This document shows, piece by piece, positions 42,197 through 50,047 of a stretch of DNA of 64,000 bases. The position numbers and the translations under genes were made by a program. The notes under the pieces were generated by a model. The model was not told the origin of the DNA. It searched no databases and was given only the letters and a program-made list of their open reading frames with translations. The first letter of the stretch is position 1, and each line of letters starts with the position of its first letter. Source of the stretch: a virus; IMG/VR virus record IMGVR_UViG_3300032156_000003, positions 1 through 64,000 of that record, one strand, 5' to 3'.

Positions 42197-42826
42197 ATGG
42201 TTGCGGAGTTGAAGGTAATTATGGAACAAGAAGAAAGAATGCCGGGTGCCTGCTCTGGCCATCCATACCTTATGGCTAAAATCGATGTACTCGCGAGCGA
42301 CATGAAGATCGGGTTCAAGGAACTCGGTAAAAAAATTGAGGACATGCGAGTAGAGCAGGCGGAAACGAATGCCTCTCTCAAAGGTGCGTGGTATCGAGTA
42401 AACGAACTCGACCGGCAGGTTGTCGACGTCCCAACAAAGATCGCCAATGCCGTGCATGTTCATATGCGCGGTTGTCCTATTAACGACGTCACAGAGGTGG
42501 GCATTAAAAGTTCAAAGCGCCATCACTCGGACGAACCTGCGGCCCCATACCACTCCCGAAAACCGTCGATTGGTCCATCTCAAATCCTTAGTGCTCCGAA
42601 GTGGGCCATTGGTGTAGGAATCGGAGTGGTTCTCGCGATAGTTCTAGTCGGTATTTTTGTCGGCGTTTTTATGTCGACTGGTAATTCAGATAAGGCTTCC
42701 AAAACGGTTCGCGGACTTGCCGAACAGGTAGGCTCGCATGCTACGATAGAAAACGAAACGGGCGATAGCCCGCAGGCCGCGACGGCCGCTACAGGAGGAA
42801 GCTATGACGACCCTGACCGTAATTAA
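42197..42826 (+). CDS. Coiled-coil protein with C-terminal membrane helix
   Basis: 209 residues. Helical and coiled-coil from about 25 to 85 (I-D-V-L-A-S-D-M-K-I-G-F-K-E-L-G-K-K-I-E), a linker, one transmembrane helix at 135-158 (A-I-G-V-G-I-G-V-V-L-A-I-V-L-V), then a polar tail. A coiled coil followed by one helix is the layout of XhlA-type lysis helpers, although this protein is much longer. It overlaps the following gene by 23 bases. Possible lysis or membrane-contact function; unproven. Confidence 0.5.
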   Translation: MVAELKVIMEQEERMPGACSGHPYLMAKIDVLASDMKIGFKELGKKIEDMRVEQAETNASLKGAWYRVNELDRQVVDVPTKIANAVHVHMRGCPINDVTEVGIKSSKRHHSDEPAAPYHSRKPSIGPSQILSAPKWAIGVGIGVVLAIVLVGIFVGVFMSTGNSDKASKTVRGLAEQVGSHATIENETGDSPQAATAATGGSYDDPDRN

Positions 42827-43310
42827 TCCTGCCAAGGAATTTCGCGGCGGAATGAACATCGTTCCCGATGCGGACACAGAAAAGGAACTCGGCGACCTCA
42901 TCTACGACATCCAGACCGCCGTGAATACCATCGGCAACGCGGCTGTCGAGAGCACGCACGCGGGCCTTGCTCTGCGGACGCTGAATAACGAAGTGGCGGC
43001 GGTGCTCAACGGCACGGCCGCAAAGAAGTTCATTCCCGAGGGGATCGACTTCGTTGTAACCGCAATCACGGGCGCTCCGGCTGGGAATGCTATCGTGACG
43101 GTGGGAACCACGGCGGGCGGCACGCAGATTCTTCCGGCAACTTCTCTGACCGGACTCAACGCCGTCGGTGAGACGTTCCCGGTTCAGATCACCGGAATCC
43201 TGCCGAGCATCGCGGGCACGGCGACTCTGTACGTTAAGTGCACCACGGCGGACACTGGTGCGGGTTCGACACTGACGGCGACCGCCCGCATCTACGGGCG
43301 CGAGAACTGA
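42804..43310 (+). CDS. Fibre-region structural protein
   Basis: 168 residues; AGGAGG lies before ATG 42804, inside the previous gene. First 70 residues are helical (E-L-G-D-L-I-Y-D-I-Q-T-A-V-N-T-I), the rest a beta sandwich (A-I-V-T-V-G-T-T-A-G-G-T-Q, then G-S-T-L-T-A-T-A-R-I-Y-G-R). The layout of a trimerising helix plus a beta domain fits a short fibre or fibre tip. No family recognised. Confidence 0.55.
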   Translation: MTTLTVINPAKEFRGGMNIVPDADTEKELGDLIYDIQTAVNTIGNAAVESTHAGLALRTLNNEVAAVLNGTAAKKFIPEGIDFVVTAITGAPAGNAIVTVGTTAGGTQILPATSLTGLNAVGETFPVQITGILPSIAGTATLYVKCTTADTGAGSTLTATARIYGREN

Positions 43311-43336
43311 TAGTCGAGTGACGGAGTAACAAATCG

Positions 43337-43359
43337 CGGCGGACATCCGCCGACGGAGG
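43337..43359 (+). promoter_or_regulatory. Hairpin plus Shine-Dalgarno cassette (fibre gene)
   Basis: CGGCGG (43337-43342) pairs with CCGCCG (43347-43352), then GGAGG (43355-43359) and ATG 43365. Nearly identical to the cassette before the decoration-like gene at 13484, about 30 kb away. Confidence 0.5.
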
Positions 43360-43364
43360 ATGAG

Positions 43365-44492
43365 ATGGCAATCAGGGTAAGTGCGACACGAGTTCTCACG
43401 GCGCTCGACACGACCAAACTGGACGGCATCGAGGCGGGCGCAGATATCACCGACGCGGCAAACGTCGCGGCTGCTGGCGCGGTCATGGACGCGGACATGG
43501 CGGGTGTGACGGTCGGTCACATGATGCGCACGGGGGCCGGTGCCTACGCCGTGATTCAGGATAACATGGCGGCTGTTGTAGCCCCGGCTGTCGGCGACGA
43601 CAGCGTGGCGGGCTACGCGGTCGGTTCGCGGTGGGTGGACAACGCACTCAACAACACCTACGAGTGTGCGGACGCGGCGGTTGGCGCGGCGGTGTGGCGG
43701 CTCACGCTGAACGCGGCGGCTGCCGGTGGGGAACTCGCGGGCACGTACCCGAACCCGACCGTGGCGGACGGCGTCATCGACGCGGCGAACGGCCTCGCGG
43801 GTGCGGTGGCTGGCATCGTCGTCGACAAGGGCACGCCGAGTTCGTGTGTTATCGCGTTTGACGTTGGAGGCGCGGCACAGCGTCCAGCAGACGGCGCGTC
43901 CTATACGTTCAGCATCGGTGGCGTTCCGCTCGCGGCCATCGAAGCGCGGGATGTCGTGGTCGACCAGTACGACTTTCTGCGGTCGTCTGTCGGTGCCGAA
44001 GAGGCCGATACCATCCTCATGGCGGCGGCTTTCGCGGCGGCCATCAACGCGAACACGGTTATTGGCTTGCGGATTCGCGCGGCCATCTACGGCGGTGCGG
44101 GAGATGGTCGCTGGTACGTCCAGTGCTACACGCGGCTCCAGGCGGACATCACGGCGGGATCGGCCCTCACGTGCGCGCTCGCGGGTGGACAGCCGGGCGT
44201 GTACCAGGCTCGCGCGACGGCGGTCGCGGCGTCCAAACGCCAGATGTTCCCGATTCGCTACGCGGTCACCGCGCAGGACGTTCTCGCGGGTGAGATACGG
44301 TTCGACTTCGGCGGGTCGGATGTTGTAGCCTACGGGCTCGACATCCTGACTGCCGCTGCGAACTACACGCGCATCGCCTGGACCGGAGCCGTGACGCTGG
44401 CCGGTGGTCAGTTGACCGTCGACAACAGCGCTGGAACGGATTGGGCGGCGGGCAACGTCATCACCGGTTGGATGCTCTGCACCGTCCTGTAG
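43365..44492 (+). CDS. Tail fibre protein
   Basis: 375 residues. Contains the widespread fibre phrase K-L-D-G-I-E-A-G-A-D-I-T-D-A-A-N near 23-38 and later G-G-E-L-A-G-T-Y-P-N-P-T-V-A-D-G, both standard in trimeric phage fibres. The C-terminal 200 residues are a beta domain (S-Y-T-F-S-I-G-G-V-P, then W-Y-V-Q-C-Y-T-R). Very high GC. Probably one of several receptor-binding fibres. Confidence 0.65.
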   Translation: MAIRVSATRVLTALDTTKLDGIEAGADITDAANVAAAGAVMDADMAGVTVGHMMRTGAGAYAVIQDNMAAVVAPAVGDDSVAGYAVGSRWVDNALNNTYECADAAVGAAVWRLTLNAAAAGGELAGTYPNPTVADGVIDAANGLAGAVAGIVVDKGTPSSCVIAFDVGGAAQRPADGASYTFSIGGVPLAAIEARDVVVDQYDFLRSSVGAEEADTILMAAAFAAAINANTVIGLRIRAAIYGGAGDGRWYVQCYTRLQADITAGSALTCALAGGQPGVYQARATAVAASKRQMFPIRYAVTAQDVLAGEIRFDFGGSDVVAYGLDILTAAANYTRIAWTGAVTLAGGQLTVDNSAGTDWAAGNVITGWMLCTVL

Positions 44493-44499
44493 TCTCTTG

Positions 44500-44513
44500 G
44501 CCCCGGCGGGGGC
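44500..44513 (+). terminator. Possible weak terminator hairpin
   Basis: GCCCC (44500-44504) and GGGGC (44509-44513) form a tight stem in the 110-base gap between two fibre genes, followed only by TTCCCTGTT. A further GC-rich inverted repeat lies near 44530-44560. Lacking a U-tract, this may be partial termination or simply a structured leader. Confidence 0.25.
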
Positions 44514-44602
44514 TTCCCTGTTAGCGTAGCGGCCCCAAGCCGCCGGTCGGGGCGGACAGCGAAGAACCGCGCCCCCTTGCGCGCGTCGATTAGGAGGTCC
44601 AC

Positions 44603-47590
44603 GTGGCAGGTTACAGTACCCCGTATGCGTTCGCGAACTACCTCGGCGAATGGGCCAACGACGCGGCGGCTCTGATAGAACTTCGGGCGCGCAAATGGGA
44701 CTCGACTGCGGACGGTTTGGGTTTGCCTCGCAATGGAATGACCTACTACGCCACGGGAACAAACACGTACAGAGGCTACCAGGGCGGTGCATGGGCGAAC
44801 TTTGTGACTCCGGGCGCCTCTACCCTCGACTTTGCCTACGACGCGGGTGGAGCGGGGCTGGGGCGTTCCATTACGGCGGACGCGGGTGCGGTAACAATTA
44901 CCGTACCTGACAACTCCAGTTGTCGTGTTCTTGAGTTGACGCAGAATGATACGACCAACGACCCGGATGCGTTGCTCATTACAAACGCAGGGACAAACGC
45001 AAGTATCCAGTTGGCCGGTGCTACTCGCTGGATTGAGTCTGACTCCGGGAGTTTGCGGATTCAGATGACGGCCAATGACGCGAATGCGTACAACCTGCAA
45101 TTCTTCGCAGAAAATCTAGGGGTGGGCGGAACTGCCGATATAGGTATCAAGGCCGACAACGAAATCATCATTAATTCAACTACCGGGAAATTGAGCCTGC
45201 ATGGATACAACTCGGGTGGCATCGGAGTTGAGGTTGAAGCAACGGCTGGCGGTGGATCGGTAAACATTGGTGGCACAGCACTGACAAATCAGATCAACCT
45301 TGGTACCAACGGTGCGCGCAACATCTATGTGGGAAGTGCTGTGGCGGCCACTTTGACGTTGGAGGCTGTCGGTGCGTCGAGTTGGGTGGTGGACGGTGCT
45401 GGTGCAACTCCTGCAACTCCCCTGATCCTCCGTTCTGGAGCTGCGGGTTCCAAGTCCGCGACATTGGAACTTCTTAGCGGTGGCGACGTCGGACTGACCT
45501 GTGTTGCAACATCGGCGCTGGCCCAGCGACTTGTCATCGCTGCGGCGAATGCAGGAGTCGGGACAGCGATCATTGACATCGACGCAGACGACGCCATCAC
45601 GATTGATTCGTTGGCAGCCGGTATTTCTCTCGACGCGGCTGGCGCGTCGAACTTCTCAACGTCGACAGGGGCGCTCACGCTGTCCGGTGTCGGGCTCGAC
45701 TTGAATTCGACCGGTCCCGTTACGATAGATGCCAGTGCGGCAAACTCAATTACTATCGGCGGGGATGCGAACACCGGATCGATGAACTTTGGAACGGGTG
45801 CGTCACAAAGAACGATAACGGTTGGCAACGCAACTCTGGCGACGTCGGTTCTGGTGAACACGGGCACCGGGAATTTCAATGTCAACACCACGCAACTGGT
45901 TGTGGAACAAGCCAACGGGAACATCGGTATTGGGCTCTCCACATGGGGAACAGCCTCTGCGAAAGTCATCGGTCTCGCATCGGGGACGGCTCCAACGACG
46001 TCTCCGGCTGATGCTGTTCAGGTGTGGTCCGCAGATCGTGGTGGTGTTGCGCTCAAGGCGGCGCTGCACATGCGAACCGAAAACGGGTTTACAAACGTCC
46101 TCGGTGATTTCTGCGGGTTCGGTACTGCGACTCCGCTCCAGAAGATCGACGTCCAATCCGGTGCCATCCGGTTCGACTACGTTCCGACGATCAGCGCGGC
46201 GGGCGTGACCTTCGCGGACGGCGCTGGCGGGTCGAACACGGCAGGCGATCACAGACTCAAGTTCACTGCGGTCAATCCTCTTGGAGAAACAGAACTTGGG
46301 ACACAAAGTGGGATCTATACTGTACATACGAATGAGAAAATTGATGTATCCAATATCCCTGTGTCTCCCGATCCAACGGTCACGAGCAGGAATGTCTATG
46401 CGACGAGAACAGGACCGGGTGCAACGTGGTATTTGATCGCGGGACTGCTTCCCAACAACACGGCAACGACTTGTACGATTGACGTAGCGGATGTGAGTCT
46501 GGTGACGGCTGGTTCGGCATTTAACAATACGTCTGGGTATCTGTATGCAGGTACCACGCAATTGTTCAGGTCGGATAGTGCTGGGAATTGGAGTTTGGGA
46601 AAATCTCCGACTCCACTGGTTTCTGGTTATAATTTCATATCCATCGGGTCAAATTTCCTGTCCTTTATGGATTCAGTTGGTAACTGGAAAGGAAATGTTT
46701 CTGCGGCCGGAAACTGGCATCTTGGGAACGCATCCTCGGCAGGAACGCAGTTGCTCAGTCTTGAGGGCGAGGGTGCGCGGCAGGTATTCATGGATCGTCG
46801 CACCGTTGCCGACTCTGCAGGAAATTCGTTGTCTGTTGTCGGTGGTGGCGCAACTCTTGGGGCAACGAACAGGGCCGGTGGACCGCTCTATCTCATTCCA
46901 GGTACCGCGACAGGCGCAGCTTCGGCGGCGTCGTCTCTGTGGTGTTCTCCTGTAGGCGCAGCAGGAGTTACCGACAACACACCGGTCCAGGTGTTGACGG
47001 CTGGCCCAAAGTCTGGAGGTGCGGCGGGTTCAATCGCCGTTGGTATTGGAACGATTCTACCGACGTCGTTACTCGATCTCGAACGTCCGGGGTCAGCAAA
47101 ATCAATTGTCGATTTCCTTGAAATAACCAATAGTGCCAACGCCGCCGACATGGATGGTACTGGTACAGGAATTCTGTTTAATCAGTGGTACTACGACGCG
47201 GCTACCCCAGCAGTTGCGGATGCGGGGAGAATCGCCGTCGTGGCTGAAAAGGATTGGCTCGCAGCATCTAACCAGGACGCTTGTATGACCTTCTGCACGG
47301 CCCTGAACGGTACCGTTGCAGAGGGTTGGAGAATCGCATCTAGTAAGGCGTTTAGCAATACAGGAGCCACAGGCACCGCGTACATCCACATGAAAGCGGG
47401 AACGACTACTGCATCTCAGGCTCCTATGAAGTATACGATGGGAAGTTTGCTGGCTACCGCAGAGGAGGGTACGCGTGAGTATAGCGTGTCAACCATGTGG
47501 ATGACACCCATTGGTACGCAACGCGAGTCGATTGTGGGGTGTGCGTTTTCTCAGTACGAGACAATCAGACTCGGATCAAATCCGGCGTAG
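44603..47590 (+). CDS. Long repetitive tail fibre
   Basis: 995 residues from GTG (TAGGAGG upstream). N-terminus W-A-N-D-A-A-A-L-I-E-L-R-A-R-K-W resembles fibre attachment regions. Most of the protein is a run of short beta repeats with S-x-T-G-x-L-x-L and I-T-I-G-G-D-A-N-T-G-S type units (residues 150-450), compatible with a beta-helical or triple beta-spiral shaft. The last third is AT-richer and lacks obvious repeats. No intramolecular chaperone motif recognised. Likely a long side fibre. Confidence 0.65.
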   Translation: MAGYSTPYAFANYLGEWANDAAALIELRARKWDSTADGLGLPRNGMTYYATGTNTYRGYQGGAWANFVTPGASTLDFAYDAGGAGLGRSITADAGAVTITVPDNSSCRVLELTQNDTTNDPDALLITNAGTNASIQLAGATRWIESDSGSLRIQMTANDANAYNLQFFAENLGVGGTADIGIKADNEIIINSTTGKLSLHGYNSGGIGVEVEATAGGGSVNIGGTALTNQINLGTNGARNIYVGSAVAATLTLEAVGASSWVVDGAGATPATPLILRSGAAGSKSATLELLSGGDVGLTCVATSALAQRLVIAAANAGVGTAIIDIDADDAITIDSLAAGISLDAAGASNFSTSTGALTLSGVGLDLNSTGPVTIDASAANSITIGGDANTGSMNFGTGASQRTITVGNATLATSVLVNTGTGNFNVNTTQLVVEQANGNIGIGLSTWGTASAKVIGLASGTAPTTSPADAVQVWSADRGGVALKAALHMRTENGFTNVLGDFCGFGTATPLQKIDVQSGAIRFDYVPTISAAGVTFADGAGGSNTAGDHRLKFTAVNPLGETELGTQSGIYTVHTNEKIDVSNIPVSPDPTVTSRNVYATRTGPGATWYLIAGLLPNNTATTCTIDVADVSLVTAGSAFNNTSGYLYAGTTQLFRSDSAGNWSLGKSPTPLVSGYNFISIGSNFLSFMDSVGNWKGNVSAAGNWHLGNASSAGTQLLSLEGEGARQVFMDRRTVADSAGNSLSVVGGGATLGATNRAGGPLYLIPGTATGAASAASSLWCSPVGAAGVTDNTPVQVLTAGPKSGGAAGSIAVGIGTILPTSLLDLERPGSAKSIVDFLEITNSANAADMDGTGTGILFNQWYYDAATPAVADAGRIAVVAEKDWLAASNQDACMTFCTALNGTVAEGWRIASSKAFSNTGATGTAYIHMKAGTTTASQAPMKYTMGSLLATAEEGTREYSVSTMWMTPIGTQRESIVGCAFSQYETIRLGSNPA

Positions 47591-47607
47591 GCTATAGGAG
47601 AAGACGA

Positions 47608-48048
47608 ATGACAACATTACTATCGGCGGCAAATTTTCGTGGCTCAAAAACGTTGGTGGCCAACTTCTTCGGCCAGCCAGGTAAAGGGTTTTGTTTTCAC
47701 GCGAAGGGGTACTCTTCTGCCCTTAACCCGGAACCGGAGTTTATATTCACATTGGGGGGAACGACTATTTGGGACAGTGGTTCGGTGACTGGATGGCGCA
47801 TGTGGTCTCTGGAATTGGATGTCATCTGCGTCACCACGGGCGCGCCGGGTTCGGTTCGAGCGACGGGAAAGTTCTTAATACAGGAAACCGCTGGAGGTGG
47901 CGTGCTATGGTTGTCAGGCAGCAACTTACACGCGAGTTACATCGCCGTCACGACTACTGGGGCGTTGGCAATAGATCTGGACTGCACACTTGCAGGTGCT
48001 ACCGGGTATGTATATTGCTCAAGCGCGTGGCTGGAGGAGTTCGACTGA
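47608..48048 (+). CDS. Fibre-associated beta protein
   Basis: 146 residues from ATG 47608, preceded by TAGGAGAAG; a longer in-frame reading into the previous gene is not needed. Single beta-rich domain: F-I-F-T-L-G-G-T-T-I-W-D-S-G, W-S-L-E-L-D-V-I-C-V-T-T, and a closing Y-C-S-S-A-W-L-E-E-F. It follows the long fibre and may be its tip or a chaperone-like cap. No family recognised. Confidence 0.55.
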   Translation: MTTLLSAANFRGSKTLVANFFGQPGKGFCFHAKGYSSALNPEPEFIFTLGGTTIWDSGSVTGWRMWSLELDVICVTTGAPGSVRATGKFLIQETAGGGVLWLSGSNLHASYIAVTTTGALAIDLDCTLAGATGYVYCSSAWLEEFD

Positions 48049-48053
48049 TTACC

Positions 48054-48082
48054 TTGATTTTTCTCGTCGAAAGTATTACATT
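48054..48082 (+). promoter_or_regulatory. Promoter after the fibre genes
   Basis: TTGATT (48054-48059), 17-base spacer, TACATT (48077-48082). It lies in the 74-base gap before the gene at 48123 and marks the change from virion to early-type genes. The -10 box is identical to that at 58941. Confidence 0.55.
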
Positions 48083-48122
48083 GACGGTTGCAATCGAAAC
48101 ACACCAACCAAGGGGATAGACG

Positions 48123-48710
48123 ATGCTGACACACCGGAAGATTGAGGGATTCAACCAGTTTCTCACCAAGATGGCCGGGGCCTACTTCACGTCGACAGAC
48201 CAGACGGAGCAGGCGGGAAACAAAGCCGCCGCTGCGGACCTAGTAGAGAAAGTCCGCCTCCACACTCGTTACGCTTATGGCATCGCTCGTAACCAGCGCA
48301 TTATTGAGGGTGTCATAAAGTCCATGAGTGACGCTCTGAAAAATGAGAAGCTGGAAGCGTGGCAGAAGGCGCATCAGGCGCTCGTCGCCGAGAAGCTGGA
48401 CGCCGAAAAGATGGAGAAACGATACACCGCGCTAAAGATGGAGCACGACGTCGATAACCTCATCGCAGAAGCCAACCGTCGGCACAACGAATTGATGGAG
48501 TTGGAAGTTCTAGCTGACGACGGAACTCCGCTTAAACTGTACCGAATTCTCGTGACTGACCTTCCTGGTTGGAACGACCCAGCGGATGCTCCCGGCGACA
48601 AGCGCAACGGAATCGTGACGCCCATAGATATCGCGTTCTTGTTCGACATCGGCGTGCTGTTCGACCCGTCCGATGCCGAAGCCGCTAAGCCAGCCGGACC
48701 AGCGAACTAA
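48123..48710 (+). CDS. Helical protein of unknown function
   Basis: 195 residues, AAGGGG before ATG. Mostly alpha-helical, with a strong coiled coil from about 80 to 145 (K-N-E-K-L-E-A-W-Q-K-A-H-Q-A-L-V-A-E-K-L). The remaining end has Y-R-I-L-V-T-D-L-P-G-W-N and a Pro/Ala-rich finish. No family recognised; own promoter upstream and next to a regulator gene. Confidence 0.55.
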   Translation: MLTHRKIEGFNQFLTKMAGAYFTSTDQTEQAGNKAAAADLVEKVRLHTRYAYGIARNQRIIEGVIKSMSDALKNEKLEAWQKAHQALVAEKLDAEKMEKRYTALKMEHDVDNLIAEANRRHNELMELEVLADDGTPLKLYRILVTDLPGWNDPADAPGDKRNGIVTPIDIAFLFDIGVLFDPSDAEAAKPAGPAN

Positions 48711-48740
48711 CCAGCCCACGTCGATTTTCGAACAACTCGC

Positions 48741-48769
48741 TTGACAATCGCAACGGCAAGGCGCAAGCT
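48741..48769 (+). promoter_or_regulatory. Possible promoter before the XRE regulator
   Basis: A perfect TTGACA (48741-48746) in the gap before 48826, but the position 17 bases on (CAAGCT) is a poor -10. May need an activator or be inactive. Confidence 0.3.
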
Positions 48770-48825
48770 GTCCCTTGAGGTGGGCGGTGACGAGTGCACA
48801 ACCCAATCGAGAGGAGTTGAAGTAG

Positions 48826-49095
48826 ATGCCAAGGTACTACACGCCTGAATATGCTCGCGTTAAAGTCCGAGCAGCCACGCACGGCATGACGTTCGCGCAA
48901 CTCGCGGGGAAGTGTGGGGTGTCGCGACAGGCGCTTGAGATGTCGCTCAAGGCCGGGCGTCCCGCGCTGGCCGGGCTGGAACGTCTCGCCGGGGCGCTCA
49001 ACATGGACCGTGACGCCGTGCTCGCGCCGCTCAAGAACTCGGAACTCATTGCGGCGGCCCTGTGGTACGCCGGGTTGACGGGAGGACAGCGTTGA
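48826..49095 (+). CDS. XRE-family HTH regulator
   Basis: 89 residues with GAGGAG upstream. Residues about 20-66 form an XRE/Cro-type helix-turn-helix: M-T-F-A-Q-L-A-G-K-C-G-V-S-R-Q-A-L-E followed by L-A-G-L-E-R-L-A-G-A-L-N-M-D-R-D-A-V-L. It is the first gene of the nuclease/replication group and coupled to it (TTGA), so is likely an early-gene regulator. No opposing repressor gene is visible, so a lysogeny switch is not evident. Confidence 0.75.
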   Translation: MPRYYTPEYARVKVRAATHGMTFAQLAGKCGVSRQALEMSLKAGRPALAGLERLAGALNMDRDAVLAPLKNSELIAAALWYAGLTGGQR

Positions 49096-49907
49096 CGACC
49101 TTGGACCACCTGTCGGCGTCGTCCTATGGCCAGTTCTTCAAGTGCCCGGCACAGTGGGACTACGTGCACAACCAGGGAATCAAGATTCCTCCCGGAATCG
49201 CGGCGCACGTCGGGAGCGGGTTGCACGGCGCGGCGGAAGTGAACTTCCGGCAGAAGATTGTCACGGGGGTAGACCTACCGGCATCCGACCTTGCCGACGC
49301 GGCTGTCACCAAGTACCGCGAGCGAGTCGAGAAGGACGGCGTGCTCTGTACGCGCGAAGAACGGCCCGCCCTTGGTCGTCTGCTGTCCGAGGGGGTAGAC
49401 AGAGCGGTGAAATTCTCCCGCGTACTGGCGGCCACGGTAGCGCCCTTGTATCGCCCCGCCTCGGTTGAGCAGTTCGTCAAGTACCAGGGGCCGGATTCGC
49501 CGGTCCCGTGGGTGGGGTATATCGATCTCACGACGGCGGACAACAAACTCGTCGACTGGAAAACAGCGGGCAAGCGGTGGCCGAAGGGGCGGGAGCACCG
49601 CGAGTCGCAAGCGACGGTGTACAGAAAGTTATTCCGCGCCGACCGTGGCATCGAACCGGCCTCGACGGTGTTCGAAGTGTTCTTCGATTCGAAGGACGGG
49701 GCGAAGCGAGACGACCGGACCACGGTGCGGGACGACGCGGATTGGGTGGCGTTGCAGCACGGAGCGGGAATCATGCTGCGGATGATAGACCACGGGGACT
49801 TCCCACCGTGTGTGCCGGGGTCGTGGAATTGCTCGCCCACGTGGTGTGGCTTATTTTGGGTGTGTCGACACGTGTCCGAGCGGGTTCGGAGATTGCCGAA
49901 TGTGTGA
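49092..49907 (+). CDS. RecB/Cas4-type exonuclease with Cys cluster
   Basis: 271 residues from TTG overlapping the regulator stop. PD-(D/E)XK features: G-S-G-L-H (His45), V-G-Y-I-D-L (Asp145), L-V-D-W-K-T (Asp155, Lys157), S-Q-A-T-V-Y (Gln173, Tyr177). Cys18 (F-K-C-P-A-Q-W) and a C-terminal set C240-x6-C247-x4-C252-x5-C258 match the iron-sulfur cluster layout of Cas4/AddB-like nucleases. It should resect DNA ends to give single strands for the protein at 50048. Confidence 0.8.
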   Translation: MTTLDHLSASSYGQFFKCPAQWDYVHNQGIKIPPGIAAHVGSGLHGAAEVNFRQKIVTGVDLPASDLADAAVTKYRERVEKDGVLCTREERPALGRLLSEGVDRAVKFSRVLAATVAPLYRPASVEQFVKYQGPDSPVPWVGYIDLTTADNKLVDWKTAGKRWPKGREHRESQATVYRKLFRADRGIEPASTVFEVFFDSKDGAKRDDRTTVRDDADWVALQHGAGIMLRMIDHGDFPPCVPGSWNCSPTWCGLFWVCRHVSERVRRLPNV

Positions 49908-49986
49908 GGTCTGGCATGGTTTTTCTTTGTTCGGTGCGGCATGGCATGGCGAAGTGCTGCTGAGTTGAGTGTCGCAAAGTATAGAA

Positions 49987-50020
49987 ACCGCTCGGTGAGA
50001 TCACGTTCAACCCGAGTGGT
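49987..50020 (+). promoter_or_regulatory. Leader hairpin before the recombination gene
   Basis: ACCGCTCGG (49987-49995) pairs with CCGAGTGGT (50012-50020) as a nine-pair stem with one G-U. It lies 27 bases before ATG 50048 in a 140-base gap. A TATAGA at 49980-49985 could be a -10 box but has no good -35. The stem may tune translation. Confidence 0.4.
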
Positions 50021-50047
50021 CTAGGGAAACGAAGAAAGGGGATTCCA

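Noticed and set aside
48711-49100. Lysogeny switch around the XRE regulator
   Set aside because: No divergent repressor, integrase or operator palindromes visible; all genes are on one strand.
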